64,000 bases of DNA from Temnothorax longispinosus (GCF_030848805.1 NC_092359.1:14435102-14499101); one strand, 5' to 3'; shown: positions 12,815 through 25,244, numbered from the stretch's first letter. Notes: generated from the sequence alone by a model not told the origin. A program made the numbers and translations.

Positions 12815-13180
12815 CCTTTATCTCTCTTAAAATGCACTTTCCGAGCAGTATTAATTTTTTTGAGAACACAACGTTGATAGTGACTAGAACTTTTTAAAAA
12901 ATGTATAAATGTATTCATAATTATACAGAACTATCTTGGAAAAGCCAGAACTCTGAAAAATTGTTCAACTTGATATATTTGTTACACTATATTCGTTAGT
13001 TTTTTACGTTATTTTAATCGATGTTTTTGGTTTTAAACTGCAGAACTCTTTATAGAACTCGTCTTTAACTGCAAATCAAAATCTGATGAGATATAGTAAG
13101 GGAACTGCTGTAAGACAAATTGGGACGCAGCGTGAAGTTGTCGTCTTAGTCAACTTTTTGTTTGAATCACTTTGCTTTAA

Positions 13181-13702
13181 GGGGATCCTAAAGTGAAGGC
13201 TGAACTTCCTCGACGTCGGTAATGTCAACATTTCTAATTCTGTTTTCTTGTCATATATCTATATCTGTCCTTGTCTAACGAGAGGCATCTGTCTTTGTTC
13301 GATTACTGCGCCATCTCTTGCCACACGCAATATTGCTTATCCTGTCAACCTGAATATGCTTTTGCACATATAAAAGTTATATAAAGTAATCTTTTTTTCT
13401 AGGTTTTCAATCTTAGATCTAATTGCACGATATTGTTCTTAAATGTTGTCCCTAGGTCATGCCGGTCTAATTTTGTGGATATTTATCGTGGAATTTTTGT
13501 ACAAAGCAAATATTGTCGTTACGTATACCAAAAATTAACAAAAATATTAATTTTTTTTCGTTTTCGATATAAATTTGACCACCATGACCTAGATTTTGAT
13601 GCGTACTTTAATTCTAGACAAGAATTTTGCATTTCTATAAAGTCAATTAAAAGATTAGTGCTAAGAAAAAAAGCCGGTATTACAGACGGCTTTAGGATCC
13701 CC
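13181..13702. mobile_element. TTAA-flanked MITE (piggyBac-type), 522 bp
   Basis: TTAA at 13177-13180 and 13703-13706 flank inverted ends GGGGATCCTAAAG...CTTTAGGATCCCC. The left palindrome arm near 11055-11068 keeps the empty site with a single TTAA. The frame at 13433-13753 is fortuitous. Terminal sequence differs from that of the 10395 MITE, so it is another family. Confidence 0.8.
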
Positions 13703-14083
13703 TTAATGGTCGGAACTATTTGTTTAACTCATAGAAAAACTCTAGAACTGTAAACAATTAGTGAGTTTCCACCCCAGCTTCATACACATGTAATCAGATG
13801 GGTTTTGTAATTATAAATTATTTTCTACGGAGTTTAATCGTCAGAACTATTGACAGAATGTGTTTAGCCTGGAGAACTCTATGGAATCTTACTCCTCCGT
13901 GATCTGTATTCGAAATGCGATGAGATGCTATCAGGTGTTTTTGGAAGTTAGCATCTTATTTCTTAAAAACGCGATTTTAATAGTAAATTCATCAGAATGT
14001 TTTAACTATGCTGGATGCAAGTGAATTTGCAGTTTATTTGTGAGATGCTAACACTTGAGATGCTAGCTTCACACACGTATTAA

Positions 14084-14256
14084 AGCCGTCGTACACAAAC
14101 CAACGTAAAGTGGATGTTTAATATACCTAAACGGGTTAAATCATGAAATCCTCAATATTCTTTATTGCACTATTTGGTAAAATATGTACTGGGTATTTTA
14201 TCGAAATATTTGCATTTTACTTTAAATATTAGAGATTAAATCAGTGTACAACGGCT
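14084..14256. mobile_element. TTAA-flanked MITE, 173 bp
   Basis: TTAA at 14080-14083 and 14257-14260 flank inverted ends AGCCGT(C/T)GTACAC. The opposite palindrome arm near 10030-10045 has the empty TTAA site, differing by three bases. No coding capacity. Confidence 0.65.
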
Positions 14257-16461
14257 TTAATGTGTACTGAGTGCGCACTAGCTCTGCCAGTGAAAAACGC
14301 TATAAATATATTACAAATAAATTATTAGAATTTAATAACCCTATTTATTTCTATAACTACAATATATTTTTTGCATGTTCAGATAAATAATAATATTTGA
14401 AATGAACGCGAAGGCAAAAATGTAGTATTGAATGTTTATAATTTGTTACGAAAGTTATTATTGAACATGTTTAATGAAGTATATGTCACGTGACATTTTA
14501 GAATTCTCAACGTCAAGAAAGCTGCGCGTCAGATCTCAGTCATTCAAAGGTACTGTTCAATATTTCTGCTATTAGATCTTAGAATTGATAAATTAAGAAA
14601 TGTAATATTACAATTTAAATACATGTAGAGCTATCAATCGTTGGGAGGATGCAACGATGAAAAGGTACGTTGATTGGTATTTAATTCTTTGACAATTGAA
14701 GTAAATATTAAAAACTAAAATGTATTCTATCACGTTACTTTTTAGACGATCGAATTAGAAGCAAACGATGCATTACAAGCGAATGATTCGAGGGTACATA
14801 TTTAATTAATAATTAGTAATTTCTGCATTTTGACCACACACTGTTCTTAAAACATTAATGTATTTAATTTTATTTGCACAATTTATTATTTTACACACTA
14901 TTGTTCAATTGGAATTTATATGACTGTGTCTTTATAGATTTCTAAATATCAAGAAAGCACCACTGATGTAGACAACCATATTTCAGAGGTATATTATAAT
15001 TTCATCAATGCTTTCATCATGCATTGTTTTCTAAGTACTCATTTTATACTGCAATTAGTGTATCTCAAAATATTTTAAAAGTCGTTTTTAAACGTTTATA
15101 CATTGCGACATTTTTGTGCGAAGATAACTAACGTTTTTCAAAATTTTCCAGCTAAGAAGTTATTTTTTATTGTAATTAATTTTTATAATACGCTTATAGT
15201 AAATGTTTATAATTTGTATAATTGTTCGGTATATTTAGTTTTCTTTTAATTAATCTAATTAACCAAAAATTAACTTATATTAACCAATTTTTACTTTACT
15301 TTAAAGAGTCCACTGGTTGAACGTGAAAATGAACCGAAATCTGGGCGTCAGTTAGTGTGTAATGATACGAAGGTATCGTGTAAAATATTTATTTTAAAAA
15401 AATATGATTGCTTACACCGAGAGAAAAATGCATACATATAGTACTACTATATATAGTAGCTAGTAATACAATATACATTTATAATACTTGAATTTTTGTA
15501 CTCGTTTTTTACAGTTAAAAGAAAAAAAAATCGTTGCTTCCTGACAAAATCTCGAAATTACAATCACGGATTGAAGAATTACAAGAACGCAATGACAGAT
15601 TACGAAATGAACGTAAAGAATTGAAACAAAAGCTGGAGGTAACAATGTCCGAATTGACAAATGTAAGACAACTAAACGAACGACTGCAAGCGGCGTTGAT
15701 CGATAAATCTAACGAATGCGAAGGTAAGAAAAGTTGTGCAAAATTATGACTTCTTTTTTGTCAGTTTATAAAAATATCTGAAATTTTTTAAGTATAATAA
15801 ATGCGCTAATAAGTGATATTACATTCTGTACGGCTATACCCAGATATAGCACAGAAAGGCCAAAAGATATCTTAAAGATGTATAAAAGACAATAAAACGT
15901 CTTTAAATCATCTTTTTAGTTATCTTTTACACATATGTGCTGTCTGAGCAGAGTCTTGTACTTTTTTTTATCGTTATTACGGTAGATAAAAATAATCAAA
16001 ACATTTTAATTTTTACAGCAACGCTGAAAACCATATTGACTGCTAATATCAACATGCAGTATGAAAATAATTTTCCACCAATTGGGACAAAACAGTCTAA
16101 TGGGATGGTAATGAGTACAGGCTTTTCCATGTATAATGTTATTTATAAAACTTGTTCATTATGGTATCAAAAATTAATGTATTGAATGAATTTGCTTACA
16201 AGTTATCTACTGGTGTGCACGTGCATCTTAGTGCTCCTATTCAATTGAAGTTTAAAACAATTTAGCGTATTTATATAATATTTTGTTGACGTATTCGGCT
16301 AGCAGAATTTTTTCTGTAAGACTGTACATAATTCTTGTGACTTTTGGAAGCTGGTTGTGTGAATAAATCTGAGGTGGAAATACAACCTAACCTCTGTCGC
16401 CACGTGTTGTCTCATGAACTGCACTGGTACGGGTGTGCACGAATAACGATATAATTCTGAG

Positions 16462-17439
16462 ATGGCATCGTACAAGGATAACGCCAGGGTGTCAAGGGAA
16501 GTGTTAAAGTCTCAAAGGATATGCTATCGCTGTGGTCCTGATTCCAAGTCTATTCCTATTGCCAATGCATCTTCACAATGTCCGGGCTGCGGCGTTCACT
16601 ACCATCCAAGCTGTTTTGAGAGCTCTAGTAAGAATTCATCTGGAGCTGTCAATAGATGTTGTGGCTCAAGACCTGGGACTCCCAATACTGATATTAACCC
16701 GCAGAACCTTGGCCAATCGCAACAGGTGGATATTGCTGCGTTGCTGGAAAGGCAAACTGCCAAAATTACGCAGTTTGTACAAGCATCCACGTCAACACTA
16801 AAGTCTTCGTTAGATGACCTTGCTGCCAATCAATCGAGACTCGAGGCTGCGATTGATAAACGTTTTACTACGATTGAGAAGAGAGTCTCTGTCATTGAAG
16901 GTACGATCAAGAATTCTCATTCTCTAACAATGTCCGAAGTCATTAAGGAGTACAGTGACCGCATCGCTTGTAAAAAGAACTTAATTGCCTTTAATATCGT
17001 TGAGTCAACTGCGGTGGACCGTGACAAGCGTATAATTGAGGATGTAGAGAATTTGAAGAAATTGCTGAAGATTAATGATGTGGACACTTCCTCTCTGAAA
17101 GCTGTCAGAATTGGTAAACAGATAGCTAATGTCACACGTCCCCTAAAGATACTCGGAACATCGGAGGCTGCAATGAACGAGATATGGGCCCAGTACGTGA
17201 TGGCGAGGAATGTCACCATTACTTCATCACTTCAGCAAAGTCAGGGGACCAATCCATCAACGAAGACACCGATATTGGCTCACGATTGGACACCAGCTCA
17301 GCGTGCAGAGTACAAGAAACTGAAGGTACTCCTGAACGAGAGAATCAGCAGCGGAGAAACCAATCTACGTATTGTTTACAGGGGAGAAGTTCCCTTGATA
17401 GTTCGAATCAAGGACGCAGCTCAAAGAGATCGCCAATAA
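16462..17439 (+). CDS. LINE ORF1 protein, zinc finger and coiled coil (325 aa)
   Basis: The N-terminus has a PHD/treble-clef-like cysteine pattern (CYRCG, CPGCGVHYHPSCF, then CC). A Gln/Ser-rich linker and a coiled-coil stretch follow around residues 110-150. An RRM-like segment comes next (KKNLIAFNIVE, then VRIGKQ, around residues 170-220). Such ORF1 proteins bind LINE RNA as a chaperone. The frame is open from ATG to stop with no break. It overlaps the open part of the ORF2 frame. Confidence 0.75.
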   Translation: MASYKDNARVSREVLKSQRICYRCGPDSKSIPIANASSQCPGCGVHYHPSCFESSSKNSSGAVNRCCGSRPGTPNTDINPQNLGQSQQVDIAALLERQTAKITQFVQASTSTLKSSLDDLAANQSRLEAAIDKRFTTIEKRVSVIEGTIKNSHSLTMSEVIKEYSDRIACKKNLIAFNIVESTAVDRDKRIIEDVENLKKLLKINDVDTSSLKAVRIGKQIANVTRPLKILGTSEAAMNEIWAQYVMARNVTITSSLQQSQGTNPSTKTPILAHDWTPAQRAEYKKLKVLLNERISSGETNLRIVYRGEVPLIVRIKDAAQRDRQ

Positions 17440-17441
17440 TT

Positions 17442-20297
17442 TTATCTGTCTATTATCAAAATGTACGGGGTATGAATTCCAAACTTAATACATTCTTAAC
17501 TTCCCCCGACATTCTCTCATATGATATTGTTGCAATCACCGAGTCCTGGTTGAGCTCGTCGGTACATTCTCACGAGGCTTTTGATTCCCAATGCTTTTTT
17601 GTCTATCGTAATGATCGTGTAGATCGTATCGGCGGTGGTGTATTACTCGCAATTAGATCTAACTTGAAGTCGATGCTCTTTCCATTATTGAACTATCCTG
17701 CTGAGCTGTCTGACATAAACATTATCTGTGTAAAAGTGGAGTCACTGCATAAGCCTTTTTATATCATACTTTTTTATATTTCACCTAACAATAAACTTAC
17801 GGTGTATCAAACCCTGTATGACTACATCATGAGTCTTCGCAAACTCTGGAACAAGCGTATTTTAGTGCTTGGTGATTTCAATATACCGAGCTTTATAAAT
17901 TTCTCTGTCCTCAACCCACTACACGCTGCAACGTCTGCTTTTCTCCATTTCTACAACTTAACTCAATACAGTCAGATTGTCAATAATAAAAATAAACTGC
18001 TAGACCTCGTGCTATCAAACTTATATGTATCAGTCGTGCGCTCAAAATTTTCTATCGTACCCGAGGATCCGTATCACCCTTCGCTATACATCGAAATCTA
18101 TTTTACTGAGCGTTCAATTATTACTCTCAATGATGCAAGATCTGAGTCCTGTACAGATCCCTCTTTCAACTTTAAACGCTGTGATTTGCCCAAATTAATA
18201 GATAATTTAATGTCCTGTACTTGGGAAAATGTATTTCGCTCCCTAAATGTTGATGATGCCTGCCATGAATTTTATAGAACCATATTCGAGCTTTTTGAGA
18301 TTTGTGTGCCTAAATTTAAACCAAGGCGTATTGCGCTGAGTTATCCCTCTTGGTTTACACGTCATATTATATTATTGGTTAAATCTAAGGATAAATACAG
18401 GCTAAAAGCAAAACGATCGGGTCGTACCGATGATCTGGATAATTATAAAGCTATTCGGAACGAGCTAAAGCATCAAATTGTAAATGCGCATAAGGACTAC
18501 ATTTCACGTATTGAAAACTGCATCTCATCCTCTCCTGCATCCTTCTGGTCTTTTGTTAACTAATCGAATAAGGCGAAGCGTATACCTGAAGTTATGTACC
18601 GAAATGATATTGAAATTACCGGCCCAAAGAATATTCTTAATGCATTCAGGGATTTCTTCAGCTCTGTTTACATTGGTAATAATAGCTTTTGGATTGATAG
18701 TGTGTGCTGCGCTAATGTGACTGTGGCTGGGGAATTTATCACCCTGGATGCAGTGAGAAAAGCTATCCGCTCTCTTCCGAATAAGTTAATTGCAGGCTTG
18801 GACGGCATTTCTGCCTCCATAATCAAACACTGCTGGTTATATTTTAGTTTACCGTTGACTCATGTATGTAATTTAATAATTAGCATTGGCCACTTTCCAC
18901 CCGTTTGGAAGAAAGCTCGTATCACGCCTGTGTTTAAAAAGGGTGCGCGTGAGATCATTGATAACTACAGGCCTATCACTATTTTATGTAATTTTTCGAA
19001 AATCTTCGAGAAATGTTTATATGCCATAATTATGCGAGCGTTCCTGCCCATTCTCAGCGATTGTCAGCATGGCTTTGTATCTGGACGGTCAACGACTACA
19101 AACCTACTTACTTTTCTTCAAATAGCTTGTAACTCACTTGCGGTTTGTGGTCAATTAGACATTATTTATACTGATTTCAGCAAAGCGTTCGATGTTTTAG
19201 ATCACGGTGTTATCTTATCTAAGCTTAAGCGACTTGACCTACACTGCAATATCGTTCGTACCGTCGAGTCCTATTTACAAAATAGATCTCACGCAGTAGT
19301 ATATGATGGTGTCAGCTCTGATCCTTTTTGTCCGTCCTCTGGTGTGCCACAGGGCTCCAACCTAGGACCTTTACTTTTTGTTATTTCTATTAATGATATT
19401 GCAGTTCCTCTTAATTGTTTCTACCTTTTTTACGCGGATGATGCGAAATTATTTTTGCCAATTGCTTCGATTGCTGATTGTGTGAATTTACAAAATAATA
19501 TTGATAAATTCGTCTCGCAGTGTGATCTTTTTAAGCTTTCTCTGAATTCAGGGAAATGTGTTGTAATGACGATATCACGTAAAAATGACCCCATCATATT
19601 CGATTACACCATAAATGGAGTTTGCCTACAGCGAGTTAACGTTTTTAAAGACCTTGGTGTTTTCATTGATAACAAATTGTCTTTCAATCCTCAAATTGAT
19701 TATATGGTCGCATCTGCGTCTAAAATGATGGGTTTTATTATGAAGATATGTCGAAACTTTTGTTCAACTTCGCCTATTAAGGTCTTATATTATTCACTTG
19801 TAAGGTCCAAGCTAAAATATGGATGTCTTGTGTGGTTTCCATCGCTTCATAAGCATATTGATGCTCTTGAATCCTGTCAGCGCCGATTTCTGAAATTTAT
19901 GGCGTGGAAATCTGATGGAACCTATCCCCCTCAGGGATTTAATCATGACTCACTATTAGCGCGTTTCAATGAATGGTCGCTTAATGACAGACGTAAATTT
20001 TATTCTTTACTTTTTATTTTTAAATTAGTTAATGGATTTATTAATGCACCCCTGTTACTTTCCGATCTGAATTTTACAGTTCCGAGACTCTCGTCACGGT
20101 CTTATAATTCCTTTTACGCGCGTGCCTCCAATTCAGCTTGGACTCGATCATGTCCCATGTATTACTTAAGTGAAGGATTTAATATAATCGAGAATGAATG
20201 TGCGAAGTCTTCTGTCCGCCTAGATGTATTTGCCGATACGTTCAGCAGTTTTTCTAATGCATTGAAACGTTATTTTGACTCATCATATGCAGCTTAA
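17442..20297 (+). pseudogene. LINE ORF2: endonuclease and reverse transcriptase, one stop
   Basis: The AP-type endonuclease begins near 17448 (YYQNVRGMNSKL, ITESWL, GDFNIP). The reverse transcriptase follows with DNYRPITIL, FSKAFDVLDHGV, GVPQGSNLGPLLF and the catalytic FYADDAKLF. One in-frame TAA at 18561-18563 separates the endonuclease from the RT; the frame is otherwise continuous. It would nick target DNA and prime reverse transcription. A first ATG in frame is at 17472, already inside the endonuclease, so the true start is unclear; translation may be coupled to ORF1. Confidence 0.85.
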
Positions 20298-20787
20298 CGT
20301 AATTGCATTCCACTCTCATTTTCTTTTTTTATTCTTACGCTGTTATTTTTTATTTCTTATCTCTTATTCTTTGTTATTCTACTATGTTGCGCACCTCTGT
20401 ATATAGTAGCCCTGTTATTGGTTGTAAAACTGTTGGGCTTCAGTAATAAAAATAAAATAAAATAAAATAAAAATGTATGTATTACAGATCCACATTGGGC
20501 GAAACGAGTGGATTAGTAAAATCCACTATATCCACAGAGTGTGCAACTCGTCGAAAACTCCTCGCCAATTTGCAAGTAATATTATTTTCCCTGTTTTCGA
20601 TGATGAATTGCTCATGACTAGCACTGTTACAGGATACACTAGTGCACGACACGGTGAAAAAAGACCATGCAATAAACTGGACGAAAAAAAACTGGGGGCT
20701 TGTGAAGGTAAAACGTGTTTGATTGTACAACGTATAACATCAGTACAAATATATAAGAATGTAACGTTTATTATATAACCACAACAA

Positions 20788-20790
<3 letters not shown>

Positions 20791-20820
<30 letters not shown>
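20791..20820 (+). repeat. (CA)n microsatellite
   Basis: Fifteen CA dinucleotides in the BEN-gene intron between exons 20489-20707 and 20958-21277. Confidence 0.95.
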
Positions 20821-20821
<1 letters not shown>

Positions 20822-21277
20822 TAATGGAATATTATAGTAATCGGTAATCGTTTTATAATAATCGTTTGAGAATACTGTTATTTTAATATGTTTTGTTTTT
20901 AAGAACATAGAGTACTGAGCTAAAGTACGATATATTGTCATTTTTATTTTTGTTTAGATATATACAAGCATTGGATAAATAACACGTACAAAAAGCAATT
21001 TGCTAACGCTCCTCACAAAGACAATACTACGAGAGAATTATCGAAATTTTATTATAACGTGGGGAAAAAACTTGCTGATTTCAAAAAAAGTTCGCATGAA
21101 AAAGTCACCGACAGCAATTCGAAAAAGCGACGGCAAAACAGCGATAAAAACAAAAACAAGAAAAGTAAAACCAGCGAAGAGAGTGATGAACGAAGCGAGG
21201 AAGAAGACGTAAATGTTGTTGAGGATGACCAAGATTCTCGTCTTTACGATTGCTCACCCGAAATGTATTCATCATAA

Positions 21278-21649
21278 TGGTCAGAAAAGTTTGTTCTTTT
21301 AAATATATTAATGTTTTAATAGCGAAAAATTTTATGTTTATTTTGAAAAAATTAAGAATAAGATGGAATTTTAATTTGAAAAATTTAATACCTAAATAAA
21401 TAATAACCACTTAAAGGTTAACGCTCAAATTGTATTTCTTTTGTAAGTGTTATGCAGTTGAGAAAGAAATAAAGATTTTATTTTAAACAGCTTTATTGTG
21501 ACTCATGATAACAGCAAATCCTACTCACACTACATAAAATCGATTTACTTTTTATCTGCAATGCGAAATGATAGAATGTTTTATTTAAAAAAATTATTTT
21601 TGCCTATGGATTGACTATGGTAAATTCTAGCTAAATCAATTGCATTAAA
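21278..21649 (+). other. 3' UTR and spacer of the BEN gene
   Basis: No coding region. An AATAAA at 21468-21473, about 190 bp after the stop, is a plausible polyadenylation signal. Confidence 0.5.
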
Positions 21650-22146
21650 ACAGATTTAATTGTCTATCGCGATGTAATCCGCAAAATCGTGAAATTTCGA
21701 ATAGCAACGGATTACTTTTATATTGTTATCCCCCGACAGATTCACATTGCATTAAAACCGATTTAAATGTTCGTAAAATAGAATTTCGGATTGCAACGGA
21801 TTACTTTTGTCATCCTCCGACAGATTCACATCGCATTAAAACCGATTTAAATGTTCGTAAAATAGAATTTCGGATTACTTTTGTCATCCTCCGACAGATT
21901 CACATCGCATTAAAACCGATTTAAATGTTCGTAAAATAGAATTTCGGATTACTTTTGTCATCCTCCGACAGATTCACATCGCATTAAAACCGATTTAATT
22001 ATAGCTCATGAAATCGTATAATTTCGGATTTAAGTGGATGTATATCAAATCCGCCTGAAACGTACTAAATTTGATTTGACTATTTTCAATCGGTTTTAAT
22101 ACCGTATTTTCGGTGCAGAAATCCCGATCGATTCGGATTACTATCT
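21650..22146. repeat. right subterminal repeat region
   Basis: Repeats of 74-84 bp (CGACAGATTCACAT at 21734, 21818, 21892 and 21966) each contain ATTAAAACCGATTTAA and TTCGGATT. They mirror the motif-rich left subterminal region and end in the right TIR. Confidence 0.8.
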
Positions 22147-22181
22147 TTTTAATCGGTTTTAATCGAACATTTTCGGCAGGG
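22147..22181 (-). repeat. right 35-bp TIR
   Basis: Perfect inverted copy of 3078-3112, followed directly by the resuming copia frame. Confidence 0.9.
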
Positions 22182-25152
22182 AAATGTGTGAAAGCTCAGT
22201 AATTGAAAAAGTAAAGAAATTAGAGAAAATAAATAAGGCGATGTTATGGCATGTTAGATTAGGTCATGCGTCGTTAAACTATTTAAGACAGCTACAAAAA
22301 GTAAAAAAGAGATTAGAGACAGTTAAGTTTGATAACTCCATATTAGAGTGTGAAGTCTGTATAATGGCAAAGATGGCAAAATTGCCGTTTAAAGAAAACA
22401 GAAATAGAGCACAGAGACCACTACAGGTGATACATACGGATATCATGGGTCCAATAAAACCTACATCTTATCCAGGACGAAAGAGGTTTATAATAACCTT
22501 TATAGACGATTATTCTAGATTAGCGAAAGCTTACTCCTTGAAGACGAAAGATGAATCGGGAGAGGCTCTAGAGAAATACCTAATATCCGCCAGAAATCTA
22601 CTAGGAAAAGAAGAAAAGCTATGCTATGTGAAATCAGATCAAGGCAAGGAATTTACGGGAGGTGCTTTTAAAGAAGTGTTAAAAAGAGAAAAGAGATAGA
22701 AGCCATATATGCACCACCGTACACTCCGGAACATAATGGAGTTGCAGAAAGGTTCAACAGAACAATGCAAGAGAAAATAAGAACATATATGTTCGACTCG
22801 GGATTACCAAAGAGTATGTGGGAGTTGGCAGTTGACGCTGCTGTGCATGCGTACAACAGATCTCCACATAAGACTATAGAGTATGAGATCCCCTTTAAGA
22901 AGTTCTCATCAGAAACAAGTTGTCATTTCGAGCAAATAAAGAGATTTGGATGCATTGGATATGCAAGAGTACCAAAGCCTACGTCGAAATTTGACAAGAG
23001 AGCTATTAGAGGTGTGTTGGTAGGATATACTGACACTGGATATATACTCTGGCATCCAAGCACAAGAAAATTTATAGAGTCCCGACACATTAGATTTAAT
23101 GAAAAGATAACATATAAAAATGTATATCAAAACAGCCAAACAGAAGAAGAAAAAGACTTAGATAAAAATTGGATGAAAGAATTTGTAGAGGATGAGGAAA
23201 AGGGAGAACAAAAACTAGAGATTCCTGAGAAAAGGAAAAGAGGTAGACCGAGAAAACAAACAACACAACTAGACGAACAGAAGCAGAAGGACGCACGAAA
23301 GGAAAGTGAAGCTTCAATGACTAGAAGTAAAACTAAAAGAAAACTAGAAGATAATGGAGACACTGATGTGCGGAAAAAAATAGAAGATGTTAGCTTTGCT
23401 AATTATATTAATGTGAAAAATATTCAACGGAATATAGAGAATGAAGATGAATTACATCAATGCCTTATGGCATCGTTGAATAGAGAGCCTGTTACTTATG
23501 AAGAAGCTATATCAAGTAACGAAAGAGAGAATTGGAAAATTGCAGTCAAAGAGGAACTTAAATCTATGTATGCTAATCAAGTGTGGGAACTTGTCGATAG
23601 ACCATTAGAGAAATTAGATGAAAGACGACCTAATATAATAGATTCAAAATGGGTATTTAAAAGAAAATTAGAGGCAAATGGATCTACCAGGTTCAAAGCA
23701 AGACTTGTGATCAGAGGTTGTAAAGATAGAAACGTGTATGATTTAAAAGAGATACGCACCCGTTTCCAGACTGTCACTGGTTAGATCTATATTGGCAATA
23801 ATAAATAAATATAACTTATACGCTAGTCAGCTAGATGTTAAGACTGCGTTTTTAAATGGAGTTCTAGAAGAAAAAGATGAAATATATATGGAAATTCCAG
23901 AGGGAGTAGAACTAAATAAAAACACCAAGAAGACTAAGGTGTGTAGATTAAATAGAGCTTTATACGGATTGAAGATAAGTCCGAAAAGATGGAATAAAAG
24001 ATTTTCAGAAAAGGCTAAGAAACTTGGATTAGAGAACGACCTACATGAGCCATGCCTATTCACGTGGAGGAAAGAAGGCAAAATAGTGATCGTACTACTT
24101 TATGTAGATGACATGTTGGTTGCAAGTAATGACCAGGAGAAATTAGAAGAAATCAAAAAGAAGTTGAGTGAAACATTTGAGACGAAGGATCTTGGAGAAC
24201 CAAAGAACTTTCTGGGAAGATCAATAGAGCGAAATAAAGAAGAAAGATATATGTACATTCACATCAGACGCGATATACTGAGAGCATATTAGAAAAGTTT
24301 CATATGAATGAATGCAAGCCTCAGAGCACTCCTATGGTCACCAGAAAAGTGAGCAATAAAAATAGAAAGAGTAAATTAGAAGAAAAAAGTGTTAGAGAAG
24401 AAATTAAAAGAGTACCTTATAGAGAAGCTATAGGAAGTTTAATGTATCTGGCAAATGCTACACGACCTGATATAGCCTTTGCAGTGAACTACTTAGCAAG
24501 AAGACAACTAGAGCCCACGGAAGAAGACTGGCAAGATGTAAAAAGAGTCTTCAGATATCTTAGAGGAACTGCAAATAGAGGATTGATGTTTAAAGGTAAA
24601 ACAGATGAGTTAGAGTCGCTGACAGATGCTAGTTTCAGAGATTGCATTGATTCTACATCCACTGGAGGATATATAATCAAAGTATTTGGAGATGTGATAG
24701 CATGGAGAAGTCATAAACAGACATATGTCACACTCTCTACCTGTCAAGCAGAGTATCTAGCAATGAGTGAGGCCTGTCAAGAAGTAATCTCATTAGACAA
24801 GTCGCTCAGATATGTTGTTGGAAAAACATTCTTGCCTGCAACAATCTGGTGTGATAACAGAGCAGCAGAAAACTGCACTAAGAAGGATGGAAGTCACAAA
24901 CTCAAAATGTTTGATGATAACTTAAAAGAAATAAAGAAAAACTTAGAAGAAAGAGAAGAAACTGGAAACAGAAAACATATGGCTGACACTCATGGAGCTT
25001 TTATCAAACAGTGTGTTGATCAAGGGAAGGTGAAAGTCGAATGGATTGAGACCAAAGAGAACTTGGCAGACATTATAACAAAACCTTTACCTTTAGAAGC
25101 ATTTGCATATCTAAGAGACAATATAATGAATGTAGAGTTTGAACAGAATTAG
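22182..25152 (+). pseudogene. copia integrase, reverse transcriptase and RNase H, three frameshifts
   Basis: In order: GAG-pre-integrase/HHCC zinc domain (WHVRLGHAS, then CEVCIMAKM), integrase catalytic residues (HTDIMGP, SDQGKEF, EHNGVAER), RVT_2 reverse transcriptase (LDVKTAFLNG, LYVDDMLVA), copia RNase H (LSTCQAEYLAMSEACQ) and the terminal KENLADIITKPLP motif. Frame breaks fall near 22692 (two extra bases in a GA-rich run), 23755 and 24270. These add to the two insertions upstream, so the element is long dead. The domain order integrase-before-RT defines copia. Confidence 0.9.
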
Positions 25153-25244
25153 AGATCAATTTTACTCGATAACTGATTTTTGATATGTTACAGATAAAGA
25201 AGAAAATTAGAAGAACACGAATTGCTCGCACAAAGGGAGGGAGT

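Larger units (their letters stand above)
9991..14300. mobile_element. 4.3-kb composite inverted-repeat element in a BEN-gene intron
   Basis: The ends are inverted copies starting GCGTTTTTCACTGGCAGAGC, flanked by TA on both sides (9989-9990 and 14301-14302). The arms continue inwards as inverted copies to a centre made of about 163-bp tandem units rich in AGTTCT. Four later insertions are visible: TTAA elements at 10395-11037 (left arm), 13181-13702 and 14084-14256 (right arm), and a solo LTR at 11745-12814 near the centre. It occupies the intron between exons ending 9968 and starting 14502. TA duplication suggests a Tc1/mariner-type origin, but no transposase is present. Confidence 0.75.
16330..20471 (+). 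mobile_element. CR1/jockey-superfamily LINE in an intron of the BEN gene
   Basis: It carries ORF1 (16462-17439), ORF2 (about 17442-20297), a 3' UTR and an (AAATA)n-type tail at about 20442-20471. It sits in the intron between exons ending 16107 and starting 20489, on the same strand as the BEN gene. The 5' boundary is approximate and I could not fix a target duplication. Only one stop interrupts ORF2, so the insertion looks recent relative to its surroundings. Confidence 0.8.
8858..21277 (+). pseudogene. 12-exon BEN-domain protein gene carried by the transposon
   Basis: Exons in mutually consistent phase: 8858-8990, 9668-9767, 9889-9968, 14502-14549, 14629-14664, 14746-14793, 14938-14988, 15307-15372, 15515-15723, 16019-16107, 20489-20707, 20958-21277. 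Every intron has GT-AG ends. The exon at 15515 encodes a coiled coil (heptads of Leu and charged residues). Exons 20489-21000 encode a BEN domain, recognised from IGRNEWISKI, RQFASNIIFPVF, LLMTSTVTG and the IYKHWINNTYKKQF tail. BEN domains bind DNA and recruit chromatin factors; a role in binding the element's ends is an inference. The C-terminus is a Lys-rich then acidic tail. Breaks: a TAA at 8895-8897 in the first exon and a one-base excess in the A9 run at 15521-15529. The gene lies wholly inside the TIRs, so it is cargo rather than a host gene. The start codon is not found. Confidence 0.75.
3078..22181. mobile_element. 19.1-kb Tnp2-like (CACTA/EnSpm-related) transposon with BEN-domain gene
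   Basis: Perfect 35-bp terminal inverted repeats (3078-3112 and 22147-22181, beginning CCCTGCCGAAAATG) bound the block. The flanks give a 2-bp AA duplication (or GAA if the outermost C is not counted). Subterminal regions on both sides are full of short direct and inverted copies of an ATTAAAACCGATT motif, as in CACTA elements. Inside are a Tnp2-like transposase on the minus strand and a BEN-domain gene on the plus strand, transcribed divergently. Secondary insertions account for much of the length: a palindrome at 7392-8431, a composite element at 9991-14300 and a LINE at about 16330-20471. Both genes are damaged, so this copy is probably not autonomous. Confidence 0.8.

Noticed and set aside
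8858..21277. BEN gene as a host gene or viral insertion
   Set aside because: It lies entirely inside the TIRs that interrupt copia, is rich in introns, and has no viral neighbours, so transposon cargo is simpler.
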